NCBI RefSeq assembly: GCF_001421785.1
Contig: NZ_LMLB01000008.1
Span: 1-37,668 of the forward strand
Source of the DNA: Sphingomonas sp. Leaf33
GTDB lineage: Bacteria > Pseudomonadota > Alphaproteobacteria > Sphingomonadales > Sphingomonadaceae
Reading direction: 5' to 3'
Length of the DNA: 37,668 nt
Made by a program: the position numbers and the translations under genes. Positions 25,121 to 32,730 of this stretch are shown one piece after another (within the stretch, counting starts at the first letter, position 1; the number at the start of each line of letters is the position of its first letter). The notes under the pieces were generated by a model. That model ran no database searches. It saw only the letters and a list, made by a program, of their open reading frames with translations, and was not told the origin of the DNA.

Positions 25121-26263
25121 ATGACGGCGGGGCGTGGGGAAACCATCGTCCTGTCGATCAACATGACGTGGAACATCGTCAACTTCCGCTCGGGGCTCGT
25201 CCGGCGGTTGCTGGCGGACGGGTACCGCGTCGTCGCGGTGGCGCCGGCGGATGCGCATGTCGATCGCTTGGTCGCGATGGGCGTCGAGCATATCGACATC
25301 GGAATCGACAACAAGGGCGTGTCGCCGCTGCGTGACCTGACGCTGCTGCGCGACTATCGCCGGATCCTGAAGCAGTTGCGGCCGGCGGCGTTCCTGGGCT
25401 GGACGATCAAGCCGAACGTCTGGGGCTCGATTGCCGCGCATTCGCTGCGCATCCCGGTCATCAATAATATCTCGGGGCTCGGCACTGCGTTCATCAAGGT
25501 CGGGTTGCTGACGCGGATCGTGCGGGCGCTGTACCGCGCGGCCCTCGCACGGTCAGCGACGGTGTTCTTCCAGAACCGCCACGACCGCGACCTGTTCGTC
25601 GAGCAGGGCATGGTGCGCACCGACCGCACCGCGCTGCTGCCCGGATCGGGTATCGACCTCGCCAACTTTGCCCCCGCTGGGGTGCAGGCGGAGAGCGAGC
25701 CCTTCGCCTTCCTGATGGTCGCACGGTTGCTGCGCGACAAGGGTGTGGTCGAATATGCCGACGCCGCGCGCATGATCCGGGCGGAGCGGCCGGACGTATG
25801 CTTCCGGCTGCTCGGCTTCCTCGACGTCGCCAACCGCACCGCGATTGATCGCGCGACGGTCGAGGGCTGGGTGGCGGACGGCGTGATCGACTATCTCGGC
25901 GAAACCACCGACGTGCGCCCGCATCTGGCTGCTGCCTCGGCGGTCGTGCTGCCGTCCTATCGCGAGGGCATGCCGCGCTCGCTGCTCGAGGCCGCTGCCA
26001 TGGCCAAGCCGCTGGTCGCGACCGACGTGCCGGGCTGTACCGAGATCGCGCGCGCTGGCGAGAACGCCTTCCTGTGCACCGTGCGCGACGCCGACAGCCT
26101 GGCGGGTGCCATGCGGGCGATGCTGGCGCTGTCGCCGGGCGAGCGCGCGGCGATGGGGGCGAGAAGCCGCGCCATCGCCGAGGCGGAGTTCGATACCGCG
26201 GTGGTCGAGGCGCGCTACCTCGACGCGATCGCGCGCGCGGTCGGAGCCTCGCCTACAGGCTGA
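25121..26263 (+). CDS. Glycosyltransferase family 4 (CapM/PglA-like)
   Basis: This is a 380-residue GT-B protein. The acceptor domain reads WNIVNFRSGLVRRL near its start and has GWTIKPNVWGSIAA and INNISGLGTAF in the middle, a pattern of the CapM/PglA group that adds HexNAc or galactose residues. The donor domain has VARLLRDKGVVEY and the E-x7-E stretch YREGMPRSLLEAA. The ATG at 25121 is preferred; an ATG at 25094 is an alternative adding nine residues. It is one of only two EPS genes on the plus strand, and its 3' end overlaps the convergent ligase gene by 11 bp. Confidence 0.9.
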   Translation: MTAGRGETIVLSINMTWNIVNFRSGLVRRLLADGYRVVAVAPADAHVDRLVAMGVEHIDIGIDNKGVSPLRDLTLLRDYRRILKQLRPAAFLGWTIKPNVWGSIAAHSLRIPVINNISGLGTAFIKVGLLTRIVRALYRAALARSATVFFQNRHDRDLFVEQGMVRTDRTALLPGSGIDLANFAPAGVQAESEPFAFLMVARLLRDKGVVEYADAARMIRAERPDVCFRLLGFLDVANRTAIDRATVEGWVADGVIDYLGETTDVRPHLAAASAVVLPSYREGMPRSLLEAAAMAKPLVATDVPGCTEIARAGENAFLCTVRDADSLAGAMRAMLALSPGERAAMGARSRAIAEAEFDTAVVEARYLDAIARAVGASPTG

Positions 26264-27608
26264 GGTGCCGCGCCGAGCTTTCGGTTGTCCGCCGCGCCTT
26301 TACGAACGGGCGCACGCCCGACATCAGCGCGACGCAGGCGGCGAACACGGCCGAGATCGCCGCGGTGCGTAAGGGGTAATCGACGACGCTGTGGAGGAGG
26401 ATCGCGGCCGACGCGATCACCGCGGCCTGCGCGAAGCGATCGGGTTCGTCGGCACTCCAGATCGCACGGACGCGCAGGCCCCACCAGACCAGGAACAGGC
26501 CGGCCAGCGCCATGCCGGGCAGGCCGGTCTCCAGCAGAATCTCCAGCCAGTCGCTGTGCGCGTGGTTCATGTAGGTCGCGGTGACCGTGCCGAGCGGCTC
26601 GTAGGTGCGATAGACGGGCTGGAAGCTGCCGACGCCCGACCCGATCGGGAAATAGTCGTGCGCGGCCTTGAGCGTCAGCGCGAACGAGGTCTGGCGCGAC
26701 AGTTCGACATTCTCGGTCTGCTGGCCGAACAGGTTGTTGCCGAACGGGCCGACCGCGATCGTCACGATCGCGGCGAGCGAGACGACCAGCGTCGCACCGA
26801 TCATCGCGCGGCGCAGCAGGGGACGCTGCCGGCCGAAGAGCACCCAGCTGGTCAGCGCGACGGGCAGCGCGAGGCCGATGCCCGCCAGCGACGAATTGAT
26901 CAGCAACCCGACCAGCAGCACCGCATAGATGGCGCCGACCATCAGCCGGATGGCGGATGCGCTGCGTGGCGACTTCGCGCGCGCGAGCAATGTCGCCTGG
27001 AGGGCTGCCAGGAACGGGATGCAGACCAGCAGCAAGGTCGCATTGTGGTTGCTGTTGGCGAAGAAGCCGACCGCCTGGCCATAGTTGGTGATGCGGTAGA
27101 GATACGCGCCACCGCTCTGCCCGCCGATGACCTGGAGCGCGCCGAGCGCGATCGAGGCGAGGGTCACCGCAACGATGGCCCAGGCGATCCCGCGCCCGCG
27201 AAAGGCGCCGAGCAGCGTGATCGCCAGGAAGACGGCAAAGGCGGGCAGCAGCCAGAGCAGGCTGGCGAGCGTCTCGTGGGGGCTGAGCGACAGCGGCAGC
27301 CAGGGGAGGGGGATGCCGAGCAGGCGATAGCCCTCGACCACCGACCCGCGGCCGGGCAGCAGCGTCCAGAGCGACGGCGGCAGCGGAACGAGCTGGAGCA
27401 GCATCAGCACGACCAGCAGGCCAAGCATGACCAGCGGGATGCGGGAGGACGGCGCGGGGCTTGCCTGCAGCGCCTGCCACAACGCCCATCCGATCAGCGG
27501 GATGGCAGCGATCTGGAGCAGCAGGTTGGCGATGAACCCGGCGGCACTCGCCCCGCCCAGCACCAGGCAGGCGGCGAGAAAGACCGGGACGACATAATGG
27601 CGGATCAT
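26253..27608 (-). CDS. O-antigen ligase/polymerase family protein (Wzy_C domain)
   Basis: This 451-residue membrane protein has about 11-12 hydrophobic segments. The Wzy_C region includes FFANSNHNATLL near residue 188 and a large periplasmic loop. The loop is followed by GSGVGSFQPVYR and HAHSDWLEILLETGLPG, the conserved His-containing motif of ligases and Wzy-type polymerases. It follows the TPR-like gene with a four-base overlap, an arrangement common for sphingan-type polymerases. With an EpsG-like protein also present, one may polymerise and the other join chains or a side unit. The roles cannot be assigned from sequence. Confidence 0.9.
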   Translation of the reverse strand: MIRHYVVPVFLAACLVLGGASAAGFIANLLLQIAAIPLIGWALWQALQASPAPSSRIPLVMLGLLVVLMLLQLVPLPPSLWTLLPGRGSVVEGYRLLGIPLPWLPLSLSPHETLASLLWLLPAFAVFLAITLLGAFRGRGIAWAIVAVTLASIALGALQVIGGQSGGAYLYRITNYGQAVGFFANSNHNATLLLVCIPFLAALQATLLARAKSPRSASAIRLMVGAIYAVLLVGLLINSSLAGIGLALPVALTSWVLFGRQRPLLRRAMIGATLVVSLAAIVTIAVGPFGNNLFGQQTENVELSRQTSFALTLKAAHDYFPIGSGVGSFQPVYRTYEPLGTVTATYMNHAHSDWLEILLETGLPGMALAGLFLVWWGLRVRAIWSADEPDRFAQAAVIASAAILLHSVVDYPLRTAAISAVFAACVALMSGVRPFVKARRTTESSARHLSL

Positions 27609-28840
27609 GGACGCGGTGCTCCGCCGGCGCGCACATTCAGGTCGCGCAGCGTGACGTTGATGACGGCGGGGAATTCCCCGGCCTGGCCGATGAGCGCGAG
27701 CTGCTGCGCCGCGCAGCCGGCGGGGACGGTGAAGGCGCCGGCGCGCTTCTGCACCTGCCCCGTACCGGCGACCGGCATTCGCAGAAGCTCGGCGCCCTCG
27801 CTCTTGTCGGCGGTCTTGCAGCGCAGCGACCAGAAGAGTGCAGGGCCGTCGGCGGCCTTGCCGCCTTCGATCGTGAAGCCGAGGCGATAGGCGCCGGGGG
27901 CGAGCGTCAGCAGCTGGCCGGCCAGCGTCCCGCTGTCGCGGCCGTAATATTCGATCGACAGCGCGCCGTTCTGCGGGTCGGCCGCACCCAGGCTATCGGC
28001 GGCAAAGGTCCAGTCGAACGGCGGGGAGGCCGCGATCTGCGCGAAACCGGGGTTGAACAGCGGCGTCGAGGCCTGGGCGTCGGACAGACCATAGACACGC
28101 TGCCAGACGCGGCGCGCCTCGGCGTAGCGGCCTTGGTCGACCAGGCGCTTGACGAGGACCGGGCCCCAGCTTTCGGTCTGGCCGGCGTCGCGCCGGGCCG
28201 CGGGGCTGGCGAGCGCGAAGATCTCGGCCGGGGCGGTCTGGGACTTTGCCAGCACGCGCAGCACGGCGCGTTCCAGCGCGCGATCGGTCGCTAGCGTCTG
28301 GCGGACGGCCGCCTTCGTCTCGGGGATGCGCGTCATCTCGGCGACCGCGGTCGCGATCGGCCCCTGCACGTCCCCCATGAGGCGCGACAGGACCGAGAAT
28401 TGCCCGGCGGCATCGCTATAGCGCCCGGTGCGCAGATAGCGGTCGAGCAGCAGCAGGTGGGTCAGCCGCTCGCGCGGGTCGAGCCGCTGCGACATCTCCA
28501 GAGTGCGGACCGCACGCGCCGGTTGCCGGTCGAGCAGTTGCTGGTGGCCGAGGATCAGGAACGCGCGCGCATCGAGCGGCGCGCGGGTCGCCGCCGTCCG
28601 CGTCGCATCGAGCGCGGCGGTATCCAAGATACCGTTCTGGTCGACCAGCGCCTGCTTGGTCGTGCGCAGGACGACGTCCGGATAAGATGCGGCGATGCGC
28701 TGGACGACGGGCGTGGTGGGCGACAGCGCGCGCACCGCAGCTTCGCGGAAGCAGAGGCTGGCCAGCGCGACGCCGGCGATCGCCAGTACTGCGGCCGAGG
28801 CGATCCCCTTCGCGCTGTGTCGCCCCTTAACTCTCGGCAT
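27605..28840 (-). CDS. Membrane-anchored TPR-like protein of the EPS export module
   Basis: This is a 411-residue protein. One N-terminal membrane segment (about residues 13-32) is followed by a helical, TPR-like region (about 85-170, with LILGHQQLLDRQPARAVRTL and LDRYLRTGRYSDAA). The C-terminal part (about 255-405) is richer in beta-type sequence and could be a ligand-binding domain. It presumably sits in the periplasm. It overlaps wzc upstream and the ligase downstream, so it probably assists polymerisation or export. The ATG at 28840 is used; a GTG two codons earlier (28846) is possible. I do not recognise a named family. Confidence 0.82.
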   Translation of the reverse strand: MPRVKGRHSAKGIASAAVLAIAGVALASLCFREAAVRALSPTTPVVQRIAASYPDVVLRTTKQALVDQNGILDTAALDATRTAATRAPLDARAFLILGHQQLLDRQPARAVRTLEMSQRLDPRERLTHLLLLDRYLRTGRYSDAAGQFSVLSRLMGDVQGPIATAVAEMTRIPETKAAVRQTLATDRALERAVLRVLAKSQTAPAEIFALASPAARRDAGQTESWGPVLVKRLVDQGRYAEARRVWQRVYGLSDAQASTPLFNPGFAQIAASPPFDWTFAADSLGAADPQNGALSIEYYGRDSGTLAGQLLTLAPGAYRLGFTIEGGKAADGPALFWSLRCKTADKSEGAELLRMPVAGTGQVQKRAGAFTVPAGCAAQQLALIGQAGEFPAVINVTLRDLNVRAGGAPRP

Positions 28841-31076
28841 CGTCACGCGTGGTCAGCAGGATCCGGCGGCGCTTGTCGTTCTTGTCGGCGACATAGCTGT
28901 ACTGGTTCTTCGACTGGCCATAGCCGTAGCCGTAGCCATAGCCGTAGCCGTACGAGGCCTGGGGCTGGTAGCGGGTCAGGATACAGCCGGCGAGGCGCGC
29001 GCCGGCGGTGCGCAGGCGGTTCTGCGCCTCGACCGCGGCGCGGGTGCGCGTGCGGCCGGCCTCGACCACCATCAGTGTTGATTGCGCGACGGACGAGAGC
29101 AGCGGAGAGTCGGCCAGACCCAGGATCGGCGGACCGTCGATCACGACGTGATCAAACGTGCTCGTGGCATCGGCGATCAGCGCGGCGAAACGCGCCGAGG
29201 CGATCAGTTCGGGCGGGCTCGGCGGGATCGGGCCCGACGGCATAATCCACAGATTCTCGATCTCGGTCTGAAGGACATGTTCGCTAAGCGAGCTGGTATT
29301 TGTCAGGATGTGCGACAGGCCGATGTCGTCGCGCCCGGTGACGAACGCCGGACGGCGCATGTCGGCGTCGATCAGCAGTACCTGCTTGCCCAGACGCGTC
29401 AGGCTGAACGCCAGCGCCCAGGCCGAGGTCGACTTGCCTTCGGCCGGCCGCGTGCTGGTAACCAGTAGCGTCTTGGGCGCCCCGCCTTCGGTCACGAACT
29501 GGAGCGCGGTCGTCGTCGAAAGATACGCCTCGGTCACCGGCGACAGGGCGTTCTTCAACTCGTCGATCGGCTTGGCCTCCTGCGCGTTGGGGATACCGCC
29601 CAGGAACGGCAGCTGCAGCTTGTTGCGGACGTCGTCCGGCGTCTTGATCGTATCGTTGATGAATTCGAGCGCGATGGCCGACAGCATACCGACGATCATG
29701 CCCAGGAAGGCGCCGATCATCAGGTTGAGATAGAGGTTCGGCGAATAGGCGCCGCCCGGCACGACGCCGCGATCGACGACCGATGCGACGGCGGTTCCGA
29801 TGCCGCCGGCGACGCCGATTTCCTTATAGCGCTGGAGCAGGGCGTCATACAGCGTGCGATTGGTATCCACCTCGCGCTGGAGGATGGTGTACTGGATGCG
29901 GCGCCCGCGCTGGTCGAGTACCGACGAGCTGAGGCTGGCGACCTGCGCGCGCAGGCGGTCCTCCTCGGCGCGTGCGGCCTGGTATTCTTGGCGCAGCGAG
30001 CCCGCACGATCGGCATTGGCGGTCCGCGTCTCGCTGATGACCGACGCGCGCAACGCATCGATCCGCGCCTTCAGCGCGACCATTTCGGGATAGTCGGGTT
30101 TGAAGGTCTGGAGCTTCTGCTGATATTCGGCGTTCAGCGCGGCGATCTGCGTGCGCAGAGCGGCGGCATTGGCGCTGCCTTCGGTCGTGGCGCCGCCCAG
30201 CACCGCTTCGCGATACCGCTGTTCGGCGGCGATGCGCTTCGCCTGGGTCGCTGCCAGCGCAGAATTCAGCGCCACCAGCGAACTGCCGGTCAGCGAATTG
30301 GTGTCACCGGCGTCGTCGGCACTCCCGGTCGTGATCAGCCGCTGCTGCTGGGCATAGGCGACCAGCTGGCGTTCCGACTTCTCGAGGTCACGGCGTGTCG
30401 TTGCGATCTGCTTTTGCAGGAAGTCGCGCGCATAGGACGACGACTGATAGCGGCGTTCGAGATTGGTCGCGATATAAGCGTCGGCAATGCCGTTGACCAC
30501 GCGCGCGGCCAGCTGCGGATCGCGCGCGGAGAACGAGACGGTGACCAACCGGCTTTGCGGCTGTACCTGCACGTTGGTGCCGCCCTGAACGATGCTGGCG
30601 GCGATCTCGGCATTGGCGGCGCGGTTCTTGCTCTCGCCGACGACCGCCGGATCGTTGGCGAGGTTCAGGTCCTGCGCGACGCGTTCGGCAAGCGCACGGC
30701 TCTGAAGCAGGCCGAGCTGGGTGCCCATGAATGCCGCGTCGTTTGCCGCGGCACTCTGGCGCCCGGTCTTGCCACCTTCGTCGCCAAGCACTTCGACCGT
30801 GGGCGGATTGAGCTCGATCGATGCGGTCGAGCGATATTTGAGCGGCGTCAGCAGCGTGATGAGCACCGCCGCAGCGATGCCGGCACCGACCGAAGCCAGG
30901 ATCAGCCAGCGCCATTCGACCAAGACTCGCCACAATAGCGACAGCGACAGTTCGCGTGCGCCGGTGGTGTTGCCGTAGTTGCCGTAACCACCCTCGGGCG
31001 GGAGCGGCGCCAGGTCGCGACGAGTGTCCGGGCTGACCGCCAGGTTGGTCGGGCCCGGGGCCCCGATGCTTGCCAT
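28827..31076 (-). CDS. Wzc-type polysaccharide co-polymerase / tyrosine autokinase
   Basis: This 749-residue BY-kinase has an N-terminal Wzz-like part with two membrane segments (near residues 55-75 and 445-465) and a coiled-coil periplasmic loop between them. The cytosolic kinase has Walker A AEGKST (Gly547-Lys548), Walker A' LLIDADMRRP (Asp570/572) and Walker B VVIDGPP (Asp647). The tyrosine tail has Tyr at 709, 711, 713, 715, 717, 719, 726 and 728 in a (YG)6 run. Autophosphorylation cycles of this tail control chain length. Kinase and transmembrane parts are fused, whereas gellan-type sphingan loci are reported to split them (GelC/GelE). The ATG is at 31076. Confidence 0.95.
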   Translation of the reverse strand: MASIGAPGPTNLAVSPDTRRDLAPLPPEGGYGNYGNTTGARELSLSLLWRVLVEWRWLILASVGAGIAAAVLITLLTPLKYRSTASIELNPPTVEVLGDEGGKTGRQSAAANDAAFMGTQLGLLQSRALAERVAQDLNLANDPAVVGESKNRAANAEIAASIVQGGTNVQVQPQSRLVTVSFSARDPQLAARVVNGIADAYIATNLERRYQSSSYARDFLQKQIATTRRDLEKSERQLVAYAQQQRLITTGSADDAGDTNSLTGSSLVALNSALAATQAKRIAAEQRYREAVLGGATTEGSANAAALRTQIAALNAEYQQKLQTFKPDYPEMVALKARIDALRASVISETRTANADRAGSLRQEYQAARAEEDRLRAQVASLSSSVLDQRGRRIQYTILQREVDTNRTLYDALLQRYKEIGVAGGIGTAVASVVDRGVVPGGAYSPNLYLNLMIGAFLGMIVGMLSAIALEFINDTIKTPDDVRNKLQLPFLGGIPNAQEAKPIDELKNALSPVTEAYLSTTTALQFVTEGGAPKTLLVTSTRPAEGKSTSAWALAFSLTRLGKQVLLIDADMRRPAFVTGRDDIGLSHILTNTSSLSEHVLQTEIENLWIMPSGPIPPSPPELIASARFAALIADATSTFDHVVIDGPPILGLADSPLLSSVAQSTLMVVEAGRTRTRAAVEAQNRLRTAGARLAGCILTRYQPQASYGYGYGYGYGYGQSKNQYSYVADKNDKRRRILLTTRDDAES
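28917..28952 (-). repeat. Hexanucleotide repeat (TAYGGC)6 encoding the Wzc Tyr-Gly tail
   Basis: Six tandem units on the minus strand read TAC or TAT followed by GGC, giving Tyr-Gly six times. The third base of the Tyr codon alternates irregularly (C,C,T,C,C,T), so units are near-identical but not perfect. Unit loss or gain would keep frame and change the number of phosphorylatable tyrosines. Confidence 0.95.
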
Positions 31077-31115
31077 GAGTTGAGAAATCCTAAGCCGATA
31101 CGGCGAATGCTGGCG

Positions 31116-31814
31116 TCAGAGCGCCATGAAGATGGAGGCGGCCGGCAGCGCCTGGAGGATGTCGCGCTGCGCCTTCTTCACGGCCGATCCATCGACGACG
31201 ATAGTATCGCCGGGATAGACCTGCGGATCGGCCATCTCGCCGCGACGGATGCTGGTGAGGTCGAAAGCGGCCGCCATGCGCTTGCCGCCGATCATGCGGA
31301 AGACGGCGACTCGGCGTGGGTTGGCGAGGTCGTCGGTGCCGCGCGCCAGTGCGATTGCCTGGATGAGCGTGAGCGAGGTGACCGCGGGATAGATGCCAGG
31401 CTGGCGGACCGAGCCATCGACGGTGACGACACGGCTCGCCGAATCCTTCAGCGACACGGTGACGTTGGGGTCGCGCAGGTACTTCTCGGATAGTTTCCGT
31501 GCGATCGTCGTGGCAAGCTCGGTGGTGCTGACGCCGACGGCATCGACCCGCCCGACCAGCGGCATGGTGATGCGCCCGGCCTGGTCGATCGTGAAATCGC
31601 GGCTTAGGTCGGGCACCTGATAGACCGCGACGGTGACCGTATCGAGGGGAGCCAGCTTGTACGCATCGTCGACCGCAGCGACCTTGGGTGCGTCGGGCGT
31701 GCCGAAATTGGCGGGATCATAGGCGATGCTGCCACCGCGCTTGGGCGCACAGCCCGCCATCAGCAGGGCGAGCCCGATCATCATCAACCGGCCGATCGAT
31801 CCGTTCAACGTCAT
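31116..31814 (-). CDS. Wza-type polysaccharide export lipoprotein
   Basis: This 232-residue outer-membrane EPS export protein has a signal peptide ending in LLMAGC with Cys22 as the likely lipidated residue. The polysaccharide export domain is at about residues 50-130 (YKLAPLDTVTVAVYQVPDL, then DQAGRITMPLVGRV). One SLBB-like domain follows at about 135-210 (VTVDGSVRQPGIYP, VYPGDTIVV). It is shorter than E. coli Wza and lacks the C-terminal amphipathic helix region, like other short Poly_export proteins. The ATG at 31814 is chosen because the signal peptide begins there; upstream in-frame sequence is not signal-like. The wzc start lies 39 bp downstream. Confidence 0.92.
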   Translation of the reverse strand: MTLNGSIGRLMMIGLALLMAGCAPKRGGSIAYDPANFGTPDAPKVAAVDDAYKLAPLDTVTVAVYQVPDLSRDFTIDQAGRITMPLVGRVDAVGVSTTELATTIARKLSEKYLRDPNVTVSLKDSASRVVTVDGSVRQPGIYPAVTSLTLIQAIALARGTDDLANPRRVAVFRMIGGKRMAAAFDLTSIRRGEMADPQVYPGDTIVVDGSAVKKAQRDILQALPAASIFMAL

Positions 31815-31838
31815 ACGCCCTGTCCTGCAGATACCCGT

Positions 31839-31855
31839 TGCATCGTGGCGATGCA
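31839..31855. promoter_or_regulatory. Inverted repeat upstream of wza
   Basis: TGCATCG-TGG-CGATGCA is a perfect 7-bp inverted repeat, 25 bp before the wza start codon. It may be an operator or a 5'-leader hairpin. It shares the half-site GCATCG/CGATGC with the palindrome at 10680-10698. Confidence 0.5.
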
Positions 31856-31904
31856 GACGCTCCCGCTTAGCTTCAAAGCCGCTTTGCCGCAAGTTTGGGG
31901 CCGC

Positions 31905-32663
31905 TCAGCCGCCGGTCGCCAGGAAGTGCAGGTCGCTTTCCTCGATCACCGCGGCGGTCAGCACGCCGGTGCGATAGGCGCCGGTATCGATACCGATGCG
32001 GTTGGGACGGCGGTCGATGCCGTCGCTGATCGTGTGGCCGTGGACGACCATGCAGCCATGGTCGTGGGTGTCGTTCAGGAACGGCGCGCGGATCCAGCGC
32101 AGGTCCTTTGGCTGCTGCTCCGCGATCGGCAGGCCGGGGCGAATGCCGGCGTGGACGAACAGATAGTCGCCGAAGGTGAAGGTGTCGCCGAAGGTCTTCA
32201 GGAAGTCGACGTGTGCGGTCGGGATCGCCTCGCGCAGGACGTCGGCGATGCGCTGTTCGTCCATCGCCTGGAGGGTCGCGGCCGAGACGCCGTAGCTTTC
32301 GACGCAGGCATCGCCGCCGAAGCCCAGCCAGTCATAGGCCAAGCCCGCCTCGGCATCGAGCACGCGCAGCAGGACTTCCTCGTGATTGCCGAGCAGGAAC
32401 AAGGACTTGGCGGGAAACCGGACGAGCGTACGCAGGCGTTCGACGACGCCGGCCGAATCCGGGCCACGATCGATCAGGTCGCCCAGGAACACGACGGCGG
32501 CGGTGCCGATGGGGCGGGCGAGGATATCGTCCTCGATCCGGCCCAGCAGGTCGTCGAGCAGGTCCAGGCGGCCATGGATGTCGCCGACCGCGTACAGGCG
32601 CTTGCCCGCAGGGCCCGCATAGCTGCGCTCGGCAGACAAGCGGCGAAACAGATTGAAGATCAC
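31905..32663 (-). CDS. PPP-type metallophosphatase (serine/threonine phosphatase-like)
   Basis: This is a 252-residue protein. The calcineurin-like signature is complete: GDIHG with Asp28 and His30, GDLIDRG with Asp62 and Arg66, GNHE with Asn93 and His94, and later HAG and VVHGH histidines. It therefore binds two metals and cleaves phosphomonoesters. It resembles the bacterial PrpA/PrpE and Ap4A-hydrolase-like group. The GTG at 32663 is preferred: GAGG lies five bases upstream and the protein begins with FNLFRRLS, while longer in-frame extensions lack support. It lies 90 bp upstream of wza on the same strand. It could act on phosphoproteins, but its substrate is unknown. Confidence 0.88.
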   Translation of the reverse strand: MIFNLFRRLSAERSYAGPAGKRLYAVGDIHGRLDLLDDLLGRIEDDILARPIGTAAVVFLGDLIDRGPDSAGVVERLRTLVRFPAKSLFLLGNHEEVLLRVLDAEAGLAYDWLGFGGDACVESYGVSAATLQAMDEQRIADVLREAIPTAHVDFLKTFGDTFTFGDYLFVHAGIRPGLPIAEQQPKDLRWIRAPFLNDTHDHGCMVVHGHTISDGIDRRPNRIGIDTGAYRTGVLTAAVIEESDLHFLATGG

Positions 32664-32730
32664 GCCAACCTCGGCAACGCAAGACACACGGGCAACCCAC
32701 CGGCCGCCCGGCCATAGATAGGCGTGATTG

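Noticed and set aside
26391..27890. 499-codon plus-strand frame opposite the ligase gene
   Set aside because: Composition is dominated by Gln, Arg and Asp, typical of the antisense of a membrane protein gene; no domain is visible.
28917..28952. CRISPR-like or VNTR array
   Set aside because: It is a short hexamer repeat inside the wzc coding frame with no spacers; it encodes Tyr-Gly units.
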